Positions 33,160-43,296 are shown, numbered from the stretch's first letter. The stretch: 64,000 nucleotides of DNA from an uncultured Bacteroides sp. (GCA_944322285.1 CALUOR010000012.1:1-64000); one strand, 5' to 3'. Notes: generated by a model from the sequence alone, not told the origin. Numbers and translations: made by a program.

Positions 33160-36100
33160 ATGACACGTTTTCATGCATTGCTATGTTTTATTGGAGCTAT
33201 TTGTTGCAGCCTGTTTGTATCGAGTCATATTCATGCGCAAATTCAAGAGCTTTCGGGCATTCATTTCACCCATATCGGCATAGAGGACGGATTGTCCCAA
33301 AACATTGTGTATGCCATTGCGCAGGATGAACGTGGCAACATGTGGTTTGCCACTCAAAATGGACTTAACAAATATGATGGCTATGATTTTACCGTTTATC
33401 ATCACGATGACAATGACCCGCACAGCATAGTGGATGACATTGTGCGTATCTGCACGATAGACGGTCGGGGGCGACTGTGGATAGGTACAGCCAATGGACT
33501 ATCCCTTTATAATGCCAGTTTGGACAATTTTGACTCTTATCCTATCCCTAATAAAATAAAAAGAGGCATTGAAAATGTAGTAGAAGTGAATGATTCTCTT
33601 CTATTATTATATACAGAGAATAAATCTTTGCTGGCTTTTAACTCTCGGACCTGTCAGTATTCTGACTCAATTCCGCTTTCTATTCCCTCAACGATAGCCC
33701 CGACTTCGATAGATAAACAGGGAGACCATATTTATATAGGTACCCGTGCCGGCATATATGACTACTCCGTATCACAAGATGAAGGCGCGTATATTTTATC
33801 CGAACAGTTGGAAGGCATGCAGATATTTTCTGTATTGAGGCAATCTCCTTCCCGGATATGGATAGCTACGGAAGGACACGGACTGTTTGCATACCATCCG
33901 CAGACCGGAGAACTTGCGCGCTATGCTCATTCCCGGCAGGAGAGAGCCGGGAAGTCCATAGGGTCCGACTATGTTCGTGTTCTTACGTTGGATAATCATA
34001 ATCGCTTATGGGTAGGCACGCTTAACTCGCTCAATATCTATGATGAAGAGAACGACCGTTTTATAGATTATGCTCAAATGGGGCACAACGAAAGTCTCCA
34101 TAATTTTTCCGTGCGCGATATTTATGCCGATACGCAAGGCGGTATGTGGCTTGCCACTTACTATGGAGGCGTTTATTACTATCATCCGTTGAGAAACCGT
34201 TTCCGGAATTTGCATACCGAGAGCTTTCCTTGTCCGTTAAGTTCTAATATCATCAATTGTATGCAGACGGATGCACATGGCGAAGTATGGATAGGGACAA
34301 ACCGTGGCGGAGTGAACCGCTATAATCCGCAAAACCACACCATAACTTATTATACCCAGAAAGACGGGCTAAGGTCGAATGACATTAAATCCTTTCTTTT
34401 TGACGAAGAAAAGGGGCTTGTTTACATCGGAACTCATACGGGTGGACTAAGCATCTTAGAGCGAAGGTCAGGACGTGTCACAACCGTTAATGACAGCTTG
34501 ATGAAAAACTGCTATGCGCTTAAGGAGGATAAAGATGGTGATTATTTAGTTAGTGGTATTGACAATCTGTATCGTTTTTATACATCGACTCGCAAAGTCG
34601 GATTTATTGAGGGAAAATCGGCTTTAAGTGACGATTTCGAAAGAGTAACTGATATTCAACGCGACAGGAGAGGCAGACTATGGCTTGTCAGTGAAGTGGG
34701 TTTGTCTACTTATATGGAGGAAAAAGGACGTCTAAAACAGTGCCGGGTGTTACCCGCTTCCTCTCCGCTTTATCATCTTTATATTAATTGTTTGTATGAA
34801 GGAAAGGATGGCATGTTTTGGATAGGAACCCGGAACGGATTGTATTGTTTTGATGAGAAACAACAAAACATCAAGCATTATACCACCGCCAATGGCTTGT
34901 CCAATAATGTAGTGCAGAGCATTCAAGAGGACAGTTACGGACGGTTGTGGATTGCTACAGATAGAGGGCTTTGCTCTTTTCATCCACGTTCTGAACGTTT
35001 TCGGCGTTATTCCAATGACGAATTACAAAATAGTCAGTTCTCGCCTAATGCTTCCTGTCAGACTCCTGACGGAACCATGTATTTTGGCGGAATGAATGGA
35101 GTCGTTATTTTTAATCCGGACAAACTTACGGATAATCCTTACATTCCTCCGGTGGTTATCAATCGTTTAGAGTTGTTCAATAAGCCGGTCGTTCCCGGAG
35201 ACGAGACCGGCATATTGACTCAAAGTATCAGCGAGACGCAAAGCATTACTTTGGAGGCCGGTCAGAGCATGTTTTCTATTCAGTTCGTTGTATCAAATTA
35301 TGTGTCGGGCAACCATAACACGTTTGCTTACAAGCTGGACGGATATGATAAAGAATGGTATTATACAGACACGCGCCGTACGGCTTTCTACTCCAATCTT
35401 CCGCATGGTACATATCGTTTCTTAGTAAAAGCCGCTAACAATGATGGAAAGTGGAACGATACGCCAACGGAATTGGAAATAACCATCTTACCCGTATGGT
35501 ATAAAACTTGGTGGGCTACCTTGTTATTCATTATTGCTTTTATTGGAGTCTCGGTCTTTGTATTCCGTTACTTCTGGATTCGGAAAACCATGAAGACACA
35601 AATAGAAATGGAACGTATTGACAAGGAGAGGCAGAAAGAGGTCAATGAGATGAAATTGCGTTTCTTTATCAACATTTCCCACGAACTGCGTACACCGCTT
35701 ACGCTTATTATCTCGCCTTTGCAAGAAATACTGGCCAAAGTCAGCGACCGTTGGATTCATGGCCAGTTGGAGATGGTGCAGCGCAATGCCAACCGTCTGT
35801 TACATTTGGTAAACCAGTTAATGGACTATCGGCGTGCTGAATTGGGCGTTTTCAGCTTAAAGGTTAAGCCGGTTCCCATTCATCGGATCATTGAAAAAGA
35901 TTTCCAGTTTTATGAACGGGTGGCGCAACATAAAAAGATAGCATACAATTTCCATTCCGATTTAGCGGATAAGCTGGTGTTGTGTGACCCTCATTATTTG
36001 GAGCTGATAGTCAATAATCTGTTGTCGAATGCATTCAAGTATACGGGGGAAGGAAAGAGCATTACGCTTACCCTGCAAGAGAAAGACCATACTTTATTGC

Positions 36101-37233
36101 TTCAGGTGGCGGATACCGGCAATGGTATTCCTATTGACAAGCAAGGAAAAATATTCGAACGATTCTATCAAGTAGACAACGAACATCCGGGTAGCGGTAT
36201 CGGACTTTCATTGGTACAACGATTGGTCGAACTTCATCACGGTCGCATCGAGTTGGAAAGTACGGAAGGTGTGGGTAGCTCTTTTTCTATTTATTTGCCT
36301 ACAGATGAGCAGTCATATAAACCGGAGGAACATGCCGGTGCCAGCGCGGACGAACGTCAATATACCACTAATGCCCCGATGATGTACACATTGGATACTG
36401 ATGCAGAACAGAAAGAAATGATTTCAATGGATGATAGTGAATGTGGCGTGGAGAATCATGATTCTTCAAAACGAGAACATATTTTAGTGGTAGAAGACAA
36501 TGTGGATATCCGTCATTATCTGGCAGCGGAACTGGGCCGATATTTTTGGGTGAACGAAGCGGCCAATGGGGATGAAGCCCTTGCAATATTAAAAGAACAA
36601 GAAGATATTGAACTTATTTTAACGGATGTCATGATGCCCGGAACCGATGGCATTCAGCTCTGCAAACGAGTGAAACAGAATTTGCAGACCAGCCATATTC
36701 CTGTCATTATTTTATCCGCCAAGACTGAAATCAAAGAGCAATTGGAAGGGCTGCAAGTCGGTGCGGATGATTATATTCCCAAACCTTTCGCCATGCCGGT
36801 GGTATTGGCAAAAATACGAAACCTGTTCCGCATGCGTTATTTGATTCGTCAACGATACGCTCAGTCTCAAGAAGTGGAACCGGAAAAAATCGCTCTCAAT
36901 ACATTGGATCAGGAGTTGCTGGAGAAGGCCATCCACATAGTAGAAACTCATTTGGACGATGTGGACTTCTCAACCGAATTGTTTGCCCGTGAGATGTGCA
37001 TGAGCCGTTCCGGCTTGCATACGAAGTTGAAGGCGCTAACCGGTGAGTCGGCCAACGATTTTATTCGTAAGATTCGTTTCAATCGGGCTGCCCAATTGCT
37101 GAAAGAAGGACGTTATACAGTAGCCGAAATCAGTATGATGGTAGGTTACAATACTCCGTCCTATTTTGCCAGCAGTTTTAAGAAACATTTCGGCTGCCAG
37201 CCATCGGAATATGGAAAGAAACCTCAAGATTAA
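33160..37233 (+). CDS. Hybrid two-component system regulator (HTCS) of the uronic-acid PUL
   Basis: The protein has 1357 residues: signal peptide (to about residue 27), a periplasmic pair of propeller domains (WIGT/NGLSLYN-type blades, about 35-690), Y_Y_Y domain (about 695-775), TM (about 785-805), HisKA with His841 in NISHELRTPLTL, HATPase (NNLLSNAFKYTG, DTGNGIP, GSGIGLSLV), receiver with Asp1156 in LTDVMMPGTDG, and an AraC HTH at the C-terminus. It opens a co-oriented set of PUL genes extending to 52286. It should sense an unsaturated oligosaccharide and activate the lyase, GH88, GH29 and SusCD genes. The ligand is not known. Confidence 0.93.
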   Translation: MTRFHALLCFIGAICCSLFVSSHIHAQIQELSGIHFTHIGIEDGLSQNIVYAIAQDERGNMWFATQNGLNKYDGYDFTVYHHDDNDPHSIVDDIVRICTIDGRGRLWIGTANGLSLYNASLDNFDSYPIPNKIKRGIENVVEVNDSLLLLYTENKSLLAFNSRTCQYSDSIPLSIPSTIAPTSIDKQGDHIYIGTRAGIYDYSVSQDEGAYILSEQLEGMQIFSVLRQSPSRIWIATEGHGLFAYHPQTGELARYAHSRQERAGKSIGSDYVRVLTLDNHNRLWVGTLNSLNIYDEENDRFIDYAQMGHNESLHNFSVRDIYADTQGGMWLATYYGGVYYYHPLRNRFRNLHTESFPCPLSSNIINCMQTDAHGEVWIGTNRGGVNRYNPQNHTITYYTQKDGLRSNDIKSFLFDEEKGLVYIGTHTGGLSILERRSGRVTTVNDSLMKNCYALKEDKDGDYLVSGIDNLYRFYTSTRKVGFIEGKSALSDDFERVTDIQRDRRGRLWLVSEVGLSTYMEEKGRLKQCRVLPASSPLYHLYINCLYEGKDGMFWIGTRNGLYCFDEKQQNIKHYTTANGLSNNVVQSIQEDSYGRLWIATDRGLCSFHPRSERFRRYSNDELQNSQFSPNASCQTPDGTMYFGGMNGVVIFNPDKLTDNPYIPPVVINRLELFNKPVVPGDETGILTQSISETQSITLEAGQSMFSIQFVVSNYVSGNHNTFAYKLDGYDKEWYYTDTRRTAFYSNLPHGTYRFLVKAANNDGKWNDTPTELEITILPVWYKTWWATLLFIIAFIGVSVFVFRYFWIRKTMKTQIEMERIDKERQKEVNEMKLRFFINISHELRTPLTLIISPLQEILAKVSDRWIHGQLEMVQRNANRLLHLVNQLMDYRRAELGVFSLKVKPVPIHRIIEKDFQFYERVAQHKKIAYNFHSDLADKLVLCDPHYLELIVNNLLSNAFKYTGEGKSITLTLQEKDHTLLLQVADTGNGIPIDKQGKIFERFYQVDNEHPGSGIGLSLVQRLVELHHGRIELESTEGVGSSFSIYLPTDEQSYKPEEHAGASADERQYTTNAPMMYTLDTDAEQKEMISMDDSECGVENHDSSKREHILVVEDNVDIRHYLAAELGRYFWVNEAANGDEALAILKEQEDIELILTDVMMPGTDGIQLCKRVKQNLQTSHIPVIILSAKTEIKEQLEGLQVGADDYIPKPFAMPVVLAKIRNLFRMRYLIRQRYAQSQEVEPEKIALNTLDQELLEKAIHIVETHLDDVDFSTELFAREMCMSRSGLHTKLKALTGESANDFIRKIRFNRAAQLLKEGRYTVAEISMMVGYNTPSYFASSFKKHFGCQPSEYGKKPQD

Positions 37234-37298
37234 TAACAGCTTATACAAATCTTGAATGAATTTGCACAAAAGTGAAAACTTGCAATCTTTCATCTTGC

Positions 37299-37306
37299 TA
37301 TTTTTG
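37299..37306 (+). promoter_or_regulatory. -7 box for the lyase-GH88 operon
   Basis: TATTTTTG fits TAnnTTTG, 17 bases before the lyase start. A CTTG lies 16 bases upstream. A weak -33 box would fit dependence on the HTCS. Confidence 0.55.
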
Positions 37307-37323
37307 CAGGAAAAAGATAGACA

Positions 37324-39828
37324 ATGAACAGACTGTTACTTATTCTTACGGTATGTGTTTGGCCACAACTTTTTCTGCAAGCCCAATTGGCTGGCGGCAT
37401 TCACGAGAATGAACGTCAGACTCCTTATCCGCAGGAATGGCATACACTTTATGTCAACCCGGCTCCGTTATTAGTGCCGGCTTCCATGAAAGAATCGGAT
37501 TACTTGCAGTTCAATCTTTCACGTGACAAAGACTTTGAGTCTCCTAATGCGATTCTTTCTAAACCTGTGCCATGGCTGATGTTCAATCCACACCGCATTC
37601 TTGAAAGCGGAACGTGGTATTGGCGCGTACGTTCAGTTAGCAAGGAAGGAGAAACTATGCCTTGGAGTAAGACTTATTCATTTCAGGTAAGGGAAGATAC
37701 ACCTCAGTTTGTTACTCCTCCTTTTGAGCAATTCCTTAGTCGCATACCTGCCGGACATCACCGTATCTATTGTTTTTTGCAAGACTCTTTGGAAAGTTCC
37801 CGTTGCCGTATGCGTAATCATCCCGACTTTGAGCCTATGATAACCGAATCGCGCGAAGCATTGGCCATGGATTATCGCACGGATAAATGTCCTTACCGGA
37901 AAATATCGTTGATGTACATTCATACAGACTATCTGAATACCGCCTATACGATGTTTCAGCGTGATGTTTACGCTGACAAAATGGTGCAGAATGTACGTTG
38001 TCTTCTTGCACAGGAGCCTGAACAGCAGGTCCTTGACAACGACTTCCAGGCAGGTGAGTTGGCTTACGTACTGGCTTGTACTTACGAAACCTGCTACGAC
38101 CGCCTGACTTTGGGAGAGCGTACGCAGATAGAAAACATTATTCTGCGCATCCTGCATCAGTACACGCCCCACATTGTGGGTAAAGAAGAAGTGCATATCT
38201 TCGACAATCATTTTTGGCAGTTCACGTTCCGGCATTTTTTACAAGCCTCGCTTGCCATTTATGATAAATATCCCGAAGTGAAAGATTATTTGGAATATAG
38301 TTATGAACTTTGGACCTCCCGTGCACCGGCTTCCGGTTTCAATCGCGATGGCAATTGGCATAATGGCACATCTTATTTCAGTGCGAATGCAGTGTCTTTG
38401 TATTATGTCTCAGCTTTATTTTCTTATTTGACAGGGACTGATTTCTTTCAGCATCCTTATTTTCAGAACGCAGGCATAGGATTGTCGTACAGTTGGCTTC
38501 CCGGATCCATGGCAGCGGGATTTGGAGATGGACACGAACAAATGAATCCTAAGCCACTCCGTATCCGCAGCGCTTTTGCTGATTTGTTGGCTCGTACAAC
38601 GGGCGACCCCTATGCAGCTTGGTATTCATCACTTAACAGCCGTTATCTTGACGAATACGAGACTCGACTCTATCGGTTGGCAAGTGGCAAACAACGTCCG
38701 GCTTCAGATGCTCTTCCTGTCAATGCGCCTAAAGCCGTGTGGTTTAAAGACAGTGGCGAGATGATGGTGAATACAAATTTGCGAGATTTGAAACACAATC
38801 TTAGTCTGAGTTTTCATTCAAGTCCTTATGGCTCGGGCAGTCACACTCACTCCAATCAGAATGCTTTCAATTTGCATTATGGCGGGAAACCTATCTATCG
38901 GGCTGTAGGCCATTATATGAATTTTTCTGATGCCCACAATTTGTTGTCCTATCGCAACACGCGGGCTTATAACACCATATTGGTGGATAGTGTCGGGCAA
39001 CCGTTCACGATTCGTGCCTATGGGCAGATAACCCGTATGTTTAACGGCGATCATATTTCCTATGCGTTGGGTGATGCCTCTTACGCTTATTGTGGCATCA
39101 GCGAGTATCCCATGTGGGAAAAGAATTTTGCCAATCAACAGTTGGAACAATCACGTGAAAACGGATTCGGCGAAACTCCGTTGAAAAAATATCGCCGGCA
39201 TATTTTTCTGTTGCATCCCGACAAGGTGGTTGTCTACGATGAACTGGAAGCTGACAAGGCTGTACATTGGGATTGGTTGTTGCATAGTCCGGTGAAGTTT
39301 TCTATCGATGGGGCTCATGCAACATTGGTTACGGAATATCCGGAAGCAGGCGTACGTTCCATAGCTCGTTTGTTTTGCGAACAAGATTGCAACATTACCC
39401 AAACAGATCAATATGCGGCTGCTCCTAACATAAAGAATGCTGTACGGGGTGAAGACTTTAGCCCGGAATGGTCACTTAATGTCCGATTCTCTTCCTGCAA
39501 AGTAACCCGCATTCTTACCATCATCCAAATAGAGGCTGATGGTTACAAATCTGCAGAGGTTGTCCGCGACGGAAACCGTTTCCGTTATGGAGATTGGGTG
39601 ATTGAAGCAGAATTGGATGCCAAGCGTCCTGCGGCACTTCATATTAATAATGGAAATAACGGAGTTGTTTTTAGCTACGGAGAGAAAAAAATCAATATAG
39701 CAGGAAAAGAATATGCTTGTAAACGTTCTGATGCTTCTGTTCTATATGATCAGGTTAATGGAAGTTGGCAAATGCAGGAAATGACTGATTGTTTGCCACA
39801 ACTCACCGGGAAAGAACTAAAACACTAA
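37324..39828 (+). CDS. Heparinase II/III-type polysaccharide lyase with N-terminal beta domain (DUF4962/PL33-like)
   Basis: The protein has 834 residues with a signal peptide (to about 20). The N-terminal beta domain (about 30-122) ends in WYWRVRSVSKEG and YSFQV. An alpha/alpha toroid (about 150-440) has FNRDGNWHNGTSYF (about 339-352), and a C-terminal beta-sandwich domain has GSGSHTHSNQNAF (about 503-515) with the His region typical of heparinase II/III folds. It should cleave a uronic-acid polysaccharide by beta-elimination, giving unsaturated ends for the GH88 encoded next. I think PL33-like is the best family guess, but hyaluronan, chondroitin, gellan-like or heparosan substrates cannot be told apart. 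It is 26 bases upstream of the GH88 gene. Confidence 0.8.
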   Translation: MNRLLLILTVCVWPQLFLQAQLAGGIHENERQTPYPQEWHTLYVNPAPLLVPASMKESDYLQFNLSRDKDFESPNAILSKPVPWLMFNPHRILESGTWYWRVRSVSKEGETMPWSKTYSFQVREDTPQFVTPPFEQFLSRIPAGHHRIYCFLQDSLESSRCRMRNHPDFEPMITESREALAMDYRTDKCPYRKISLMYIHTDYLNTAYTMFQRDVYADKMVQNVRCLLAQEPEQQVLDNDFQAGELAYVLACTYETCYDRLTLGERTQIENIILRILHQYTPHIVGKEEVHIFDNHFWQFTFRHFLQASLAIYDKYPEVKDYLEYSYELWTSRAPASGFNRDGNWHNGTSYFSANAVSLYYVSALFSYLTGTDFFQHPYFQNAGIGLSYSWLPGSMAAGFGDGHEQMNPKPLRIRSAFADLLARTTGDPYAAWYSSLNSRYLDEYETRLYRLASGKQRPASDALPVNAPKAVWFKDSGEMMVNTNLRDLKHNLSLSFHSSPYGSGSHTHSNQNAFNLHYGGKPIYRAVGHYMNFSDAHNLLSYRNTRAYNTILVDSVGQPFTIRAYGQITRMFNGDHISYALGDASYAYCGISEYPMWEKNFANQQLEQSRENGFGETPLKKYRRHIFLLHPDKVVVYDELEADKAVHWDWLLHSPVKFSIDGAHATLVTEYPEAGVRSIARLFCEQDCNITQTDQYAAAPNIKNAVRGEDFSPEWSLNVRFSSCKVTRILTIIQIEADGYKSAEVVRDGNRFRYGDWVIEAELDAKRPAALHINNGNNGVVFSYGEKKINIAGKEYACKRSDASVLYDQVNGSWQMQEMTDCLPQLTGKELKH

Positions 39829-39854
39829 TAAATAACCATTTAAATAGAATTTTC

Positions 39855-41111
39855 ATGAAAAAGAATTTTGCCCTATTCGCTACAGTTGCTGCCTTAGGTA
39901 TGACTGCCTGTACCGAGGCTCCGAAAGAAAATTGGACGGACTGTGTTTTGGACGTAGCCGCCTGTCAGTTGAAGCAAACGGCTATAGAACTGACCGACTC
40001 TACTGCCATGCCGATGCCCCGTTGTACATGGACGGGATATGATGTGGATTTTCTGAAACGCCAATTGGAGGCCGATGTCAATGTTGATTCTCTACACCCT
40101 GTTCCTGGCCCGGAACGTTTGGGCAAACGGCGCTTGTGTGGCATTGTGGATTGGACAAGCGGCTTCTTCCCCGGTAGTCTGTGGTATGCTTACGAACTGA
40201 CAGGTGATGAAGAATTGAAAGCGCAGGCCGTCCGCTATACGAATTTGTTATATCCTATTCGTCAGTTGACTGGCACTCACGATTTGGGCTTCATGATAAA
40301 TTGTGCCTATGGAAATGCCCTTCGCTTGGCTCCCAATGACACCATTGCCGATGTATTGATAGAGACAGCGGAAACCCTCAGCAAACGGTTTGACCCGCAG
40401 ATAGGCTGTATCCGTTCGTGGGATTTCGGCAAGTGGAATTATCCGGTCATTATTGATAACATGATGAACCTTGACCTCTTATTCAATGCCAGCAAACTGA
40501 GTGGCAACAAAAAGTATTATGACATTGCCGTACAGCATGCCCGCACTACGATGAAAAATCACTTCCGCCCGGACTATACTTGTTACCATGTTGTCAGCTA
40601 TAACAATGATGGTACGGTAGAGAGTCGCGGTACTCATCAAGGTAAGAATGATGAATCATCTTGGTCGCGTGGACAAGGCTGGGCGGTTTATGGCTATACA
40701 TTATGCTATCGTGAAACCAAGGAAACCGATTTCCTACAACAAGCTATTCATGTAGCCGACATGATTATGAGTCGTGTGCAGACGAACGACAGCATTCCTT
40801 ATTGGGATTATGATGTTCCCGCTGCCGCTGAAACTCCCCGCGATGCTTCTGCTGCGGCCGTTGCGGCTTCTGCCATGTTGGAACTAAGTACATTGGCACC
40901 TGATGGACAGAAATACTATCGATATGCCGAACGTTTGCTTAAGAATCTGTCCGGCAAGAATTATCTGGCAGAAAAAGGCACTAATAATGGGTATGTGCTG
41001 ATGCATTCTACCGGTTCCTTGCCTCATGGGTCAGAAATCGACACGCCCATTAATTATGCCGATTACTATTATTTAGAGGCAATGAAACGCTACCTGGATA
41101 TGCAGAAGTAG
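39855..41111 (+). CDS. Unsaturated glucuronyl hydrolase (GH88), lipoprotein
   Basis: The protein has 418 residues from ATG 39855; the in-frame extension upstream lies within the end of the lyase gene. Lipobox LGMTAC19. GH88 signatures: WTSGFFPGSLWYAYELTGDE, THDLGFMINCAYGNAL with the first catalytic Asp, VIIDNMMNLDLLF with the second, and RDASAAAVAASAMLEL. It removes delta-4,5-uronic acid from the products of the neighbouring lyases. It is a paralogue of the GH88 at 2930-4138. A GC-rich terminator follows at 41206. Confidence 0.93.
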   Translation: MKKNFALFATVAALGMTACTEAPKENWTDCVLDVAACQLKQTAIELTDSTAMPMPRCTWTGYDVDFLKRQLEADVNVDSLHPVPGPERLGKRRLCGIVDWTSGFFPGSLWYAYELTGDEELKAQAVRYTNLLYPIRQLTGTHDLGFMINCAYGNALRLAPNDTIADVLIETAETLSKRFDPQIGCIRSWDFGKWNYPVIIDNMMNLDLLFNASKLSGNKKYYDIAVQHARTTMKNHFRPDYTCYHVVSYNNDGTVESRGTHQGKNDESSWSRGQGWAVYGYTLCYRETKETDFLQQAIHVADMIMSRVQTNDSIPYWDYDVPAAAETPRDASAAAVAASAMLELSTLAPDGQKYYRYAERLLKNLSGKNYLAEKGTNNGYVLMHSTGSLPHGSEIDTPINYADYYYLEAMKRYLDMQK

Positions 41112-41205
41112 ATGCTATTTTGAAATGCATACTATATAAATAAAGTGCTTCTGTCACTGAGAGGCTCTTGTTCGTCGCTCAGTGCAATCACGACATATTG
41201 ATGCA

Positions 41206-41245
41206 GAGCCGGGGCGATATGTACGCGTATCCCCGGCTCTTCCGT
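41206..41245 (+). terminator. Terminator after the second GH88 gene
   Basis: A perfect 9-bp stem, GAGCCGGGG (41206-41214) with CCCCGGCTC (41231-41239), followed by TTCCGTT. It isolates the next gene from the lyase-GH88 transcript. Confidence 0.75.
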
Positions 41246-41300
41246 TATCATAGCAGGAGGTTTTCTGTTCATTTGCACATTGATTTATTGAGGGAAACTC

Positions 41301-41330
41301 TTTCTTCCTCGAATATTTTTAGTACTTTTG
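41301..41330 (+). promoter_or_regulatory. Promoter of the second AAA-ATPase gene
   Basis: TTTC (41301-41304), 18 bases, then a perfect -7 box TACTTTTG (41323-41330), 19 bases before the start codon. It gives this gene expression independent of the surrounding PUL. Confidence 0.7.
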
Positions 41331-41349
41331 TAAAAAATAGCATTGACTT

Positions 41350-42897
41350 ATGAGCAAAAAAATCTATCCCATCGGCATACAGAACTTTAAGAGTCTTCGA
41401 AAGGACGGTTATTTCTATGTGGACAAGACCGCATTGGTTTATCAATTGGTTCGTACTGGTCGTTATTACTTCCTGAGTCGTCCCCGTCGATTCGGTAAGA
41501 GTTTGTTGCTGTCTACCATAGAGGCATATTTGCTAGGGAAGAAAGAACTGTTTGAAGGATTGGCGATAGAAAAATTGGAAAAGGATTGGATACAATATCC
41601 CATCTTGCATTTGGATTTAAACGCCCGTAAGTATGACACACCCCAATCGCTATTGGACGAGCTGAACAAGCATCTGGAGTTTTGGGAACAGAAATACCAT
41701 AGTCCTTACGGTGACCGTGCTCCCGAAGAGCGTTTCTATCACATTGTCCGCCTGGCTTACGAACAGACCGGTCAACGGGTGGTTGTTTTGGTGGACGAGT
41801 ATGACAAACCCATGCTGCAGGCCATTGGCAATAAGGCGTTACAGGATGAGTTTCGCAATACGCTGAAACCTTTTTACGGCGTGCTGAAGACGATGGACGG
41901 CTGCATCAAGTTTGCCATGCTGACAGGCGTGACCAAGTTCGGCAAGGTTAGCGTATTCAGCGATTTGAACAACCTGAAAGATATTTCGATGGATAAAAGG
42001 TATGTCAGCTTGTGTGGTATGACAGAACAAGAAATTCACCGTGATTTTGAGGAGGATTTGATGGAATTGGCCGAAACGCAGGGAATGACTTATGAGGAGG
42101 TCTGCAACAAACTGAAAGAATGGTATGACGGTTACCATTTCGCTCCGAACACGGAAGGCATTTACAATCCGTTCAGCCTATTGAATACATTCGACTCCAT
42201 GACGTTCGGCAACTATTGGTTCGAGACGGGTACGCCCACTTATCTGGTGGAGTTGCTGAAAAGGAGCAACTACGACTTGGAAACAATGTCCCGTGCCGTA
42301 ACTAGTGCAGACGTGCTTAACAGCATCTATGGGGATGACGAACCCTTGCCGGTTATCTTCCAAAGCGGTTATTTGACGATTAAGGATTATGATGAGGAGT
42401 TTGGTGATTATACATTGGGTTATCCGAATAAGGAAGTGGAAGAAGGTTTCGTAAAATTCTTGCTTCCCTACTACGCGTCGGTTCAGAAAGTGAGAGAAGA
42501 TTCGGAAATAAAGAATCTTGTTCGTGAGGTTCGCGGTGGTGCTCCCGATGCTTTCCTTCATCGTTTGCAAAGTTTCTTCGCCGACACACCTTACGAGTTG
42601 ATACGCGACCAGGAGCTCCATTACCAGAATGTGCTTTACATCGTTTTCCGTCTCATCGGCTTCTACGTGAAAGCGGAGTATCATACTTCCCAAGGCCGCA
42701 TCGATTTGGTGTTGCAGACGGACAAGTACGTTTATGTGATGGAGTTCAAGCTGGAAGGTACGGCCGAGGAAGCCTTACGGCAAATAGAAGAGAAGCAGTA
42801 TGCCCTGCCATTCGCTTCGGACAGCCGCAAGTTATTCAAGATAGGCGTGAATTTCAGCGCACAGACAAGGAACATAGAGAAATGGCTCATCGCATAA
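41350..42897 (+). CDS. AAA-ATPase-like protein with C-terminal PD-(D/E)XK-like domain, inside the PUL
   Basis: The protein has 515 residues, a paralogue of the protein at 14329-16065. It starts YPIGIQNFKSLRKDGYFYVD, with Walker A-like RPRRFGKS near residue 44 and Walker B-like VVLVDEYDKPML near 140. The C-terminal nuclease-like pattern is GRIDLVLQTDKYVYVMEFKL (D ... ExK), followed by EEALRQIEEKQYA. The function of this family is unknown. The gene interrupts the PUL between GH88 and GH29. It has its own promoter, with a terminator upstream and a tandem palindrome array downstream, suggesting that it was inserted there. Confidence 0.85.
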   Translation: MSKKIYPIGIQNFKSLRKDGYFYVDKTALVYQLVRTGRYYFLSRPRRFGKSLLLSTIEAYLLGKKELFEGLAIEKLEKDWIQYPILHLDLNARKYDTPQSLLDELNKHLEFWEQKYHSPYGDRAPEERFYHIVRLAYEQTGQRVVVLVDEYDKPMLQAIGNKALQDEFRNTLKPFYGVLKTMDGCIKFAMLTGVTKFGKVSVFSDLNNLKDISMDKRYVSLCGMTEQEIHRDFEEDLMELAETQGMTYEEVCNKLKEWYDGYHFAPNTEGIYNPFSLLNTFDSMTFGNYWFETGTPTYLVELLKRSNYDLETMSRAVTSADVLNSIYGDDEPLPVIFQSGYLTIKDYDEEFGDYTLGYPNKEVEEGFVKFLLPYYASVQKVREDSEIKNLVREVRGGAPDAFLHRLQSFFADTPYELIRDQELHYQNVLYIVFRLIGFYVKAEYHTSQGRIDLVLQTDKYVYVMEFKLEGTAEEALRQIEEKQYALPFASDSRKLFKIGVNFSAQTRNIEKWLIA

Positions 42898-42982
42898 GCT
42901 TCATGTAAGGCTCCGTTTCCCCTTTTTGTTCTTTTACAGCTTCCCCACTGATATAGCTTCCCAATATAACTGCTATTTCGAT

Positions 42983-43043
42983 ACGATTAATAATTGTATT
43001 GCATGACGATTGTTAATCGTATCGCGTGACGATTAATAATCGT
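42983..43043 (+). promoter_or_regulatory. Three 23-bp direct repeats, each with a palindrome (candidate regulator sites)
   Basis: ACGATTAATAATTGT (42983), ACGATTGTTAATCGT (43006) and ACGATTAATAATCGT (43029) are spaced exactly 23 bases start to start, with linkers ATTGCATG and ATCGCGTG. Each copy is a near or perfect inverted repeat of ACGATTA/TAATCGT. They lie about 210-270 bases upstream of the GH29 promoter, in the 399-base gap after the AAA-ATPase gene. The rest of that gap holds only the GH29 promoter and no gene. Confidence 0.75.
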
Positions 43044-43254
43044 GCTGCCGGAGCAGTGTATCTTATGCCGAAAAGGTCATTGCTATTTTTCTCTTTTTTC
43101 TGTAGTGGGATTTGGTAAGAGACAAGCTTCTTTTCGTCATAGAATAATATTCAGATTCCTAAAAAATAGGCTTTATAGGGCCTTCTGTTGGCATTTCGCA
43201 CAATTTTGCAACTCATATCTACAAAAGTGTAAACACGCATTAGCTTTATTCGCC

Positions 43255-43262
43255 TACTTTTG
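43255..43262 (+). promoter_or_regulatory. -7 box for the GH29-susCD operon
   Basis: TACTTTTG fits TAnnTTTG, 34 bases before the GH29 start. No -33 match is seen at the expected spacing, which suits HTCS-dependent activation. Confidence 0.6.
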
Positions 43263-43296
43263 CAGTGTTGAATTAAAAACATCATTAATCAATATC

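Noticed and set aside
43042..43296. An 85-residue N-terminal extension of the GH29 fucosidase
   Set aside because: It covers the -7 box and would bury the signal peptide; ATG 43297 gives a standard exported fucosidase.
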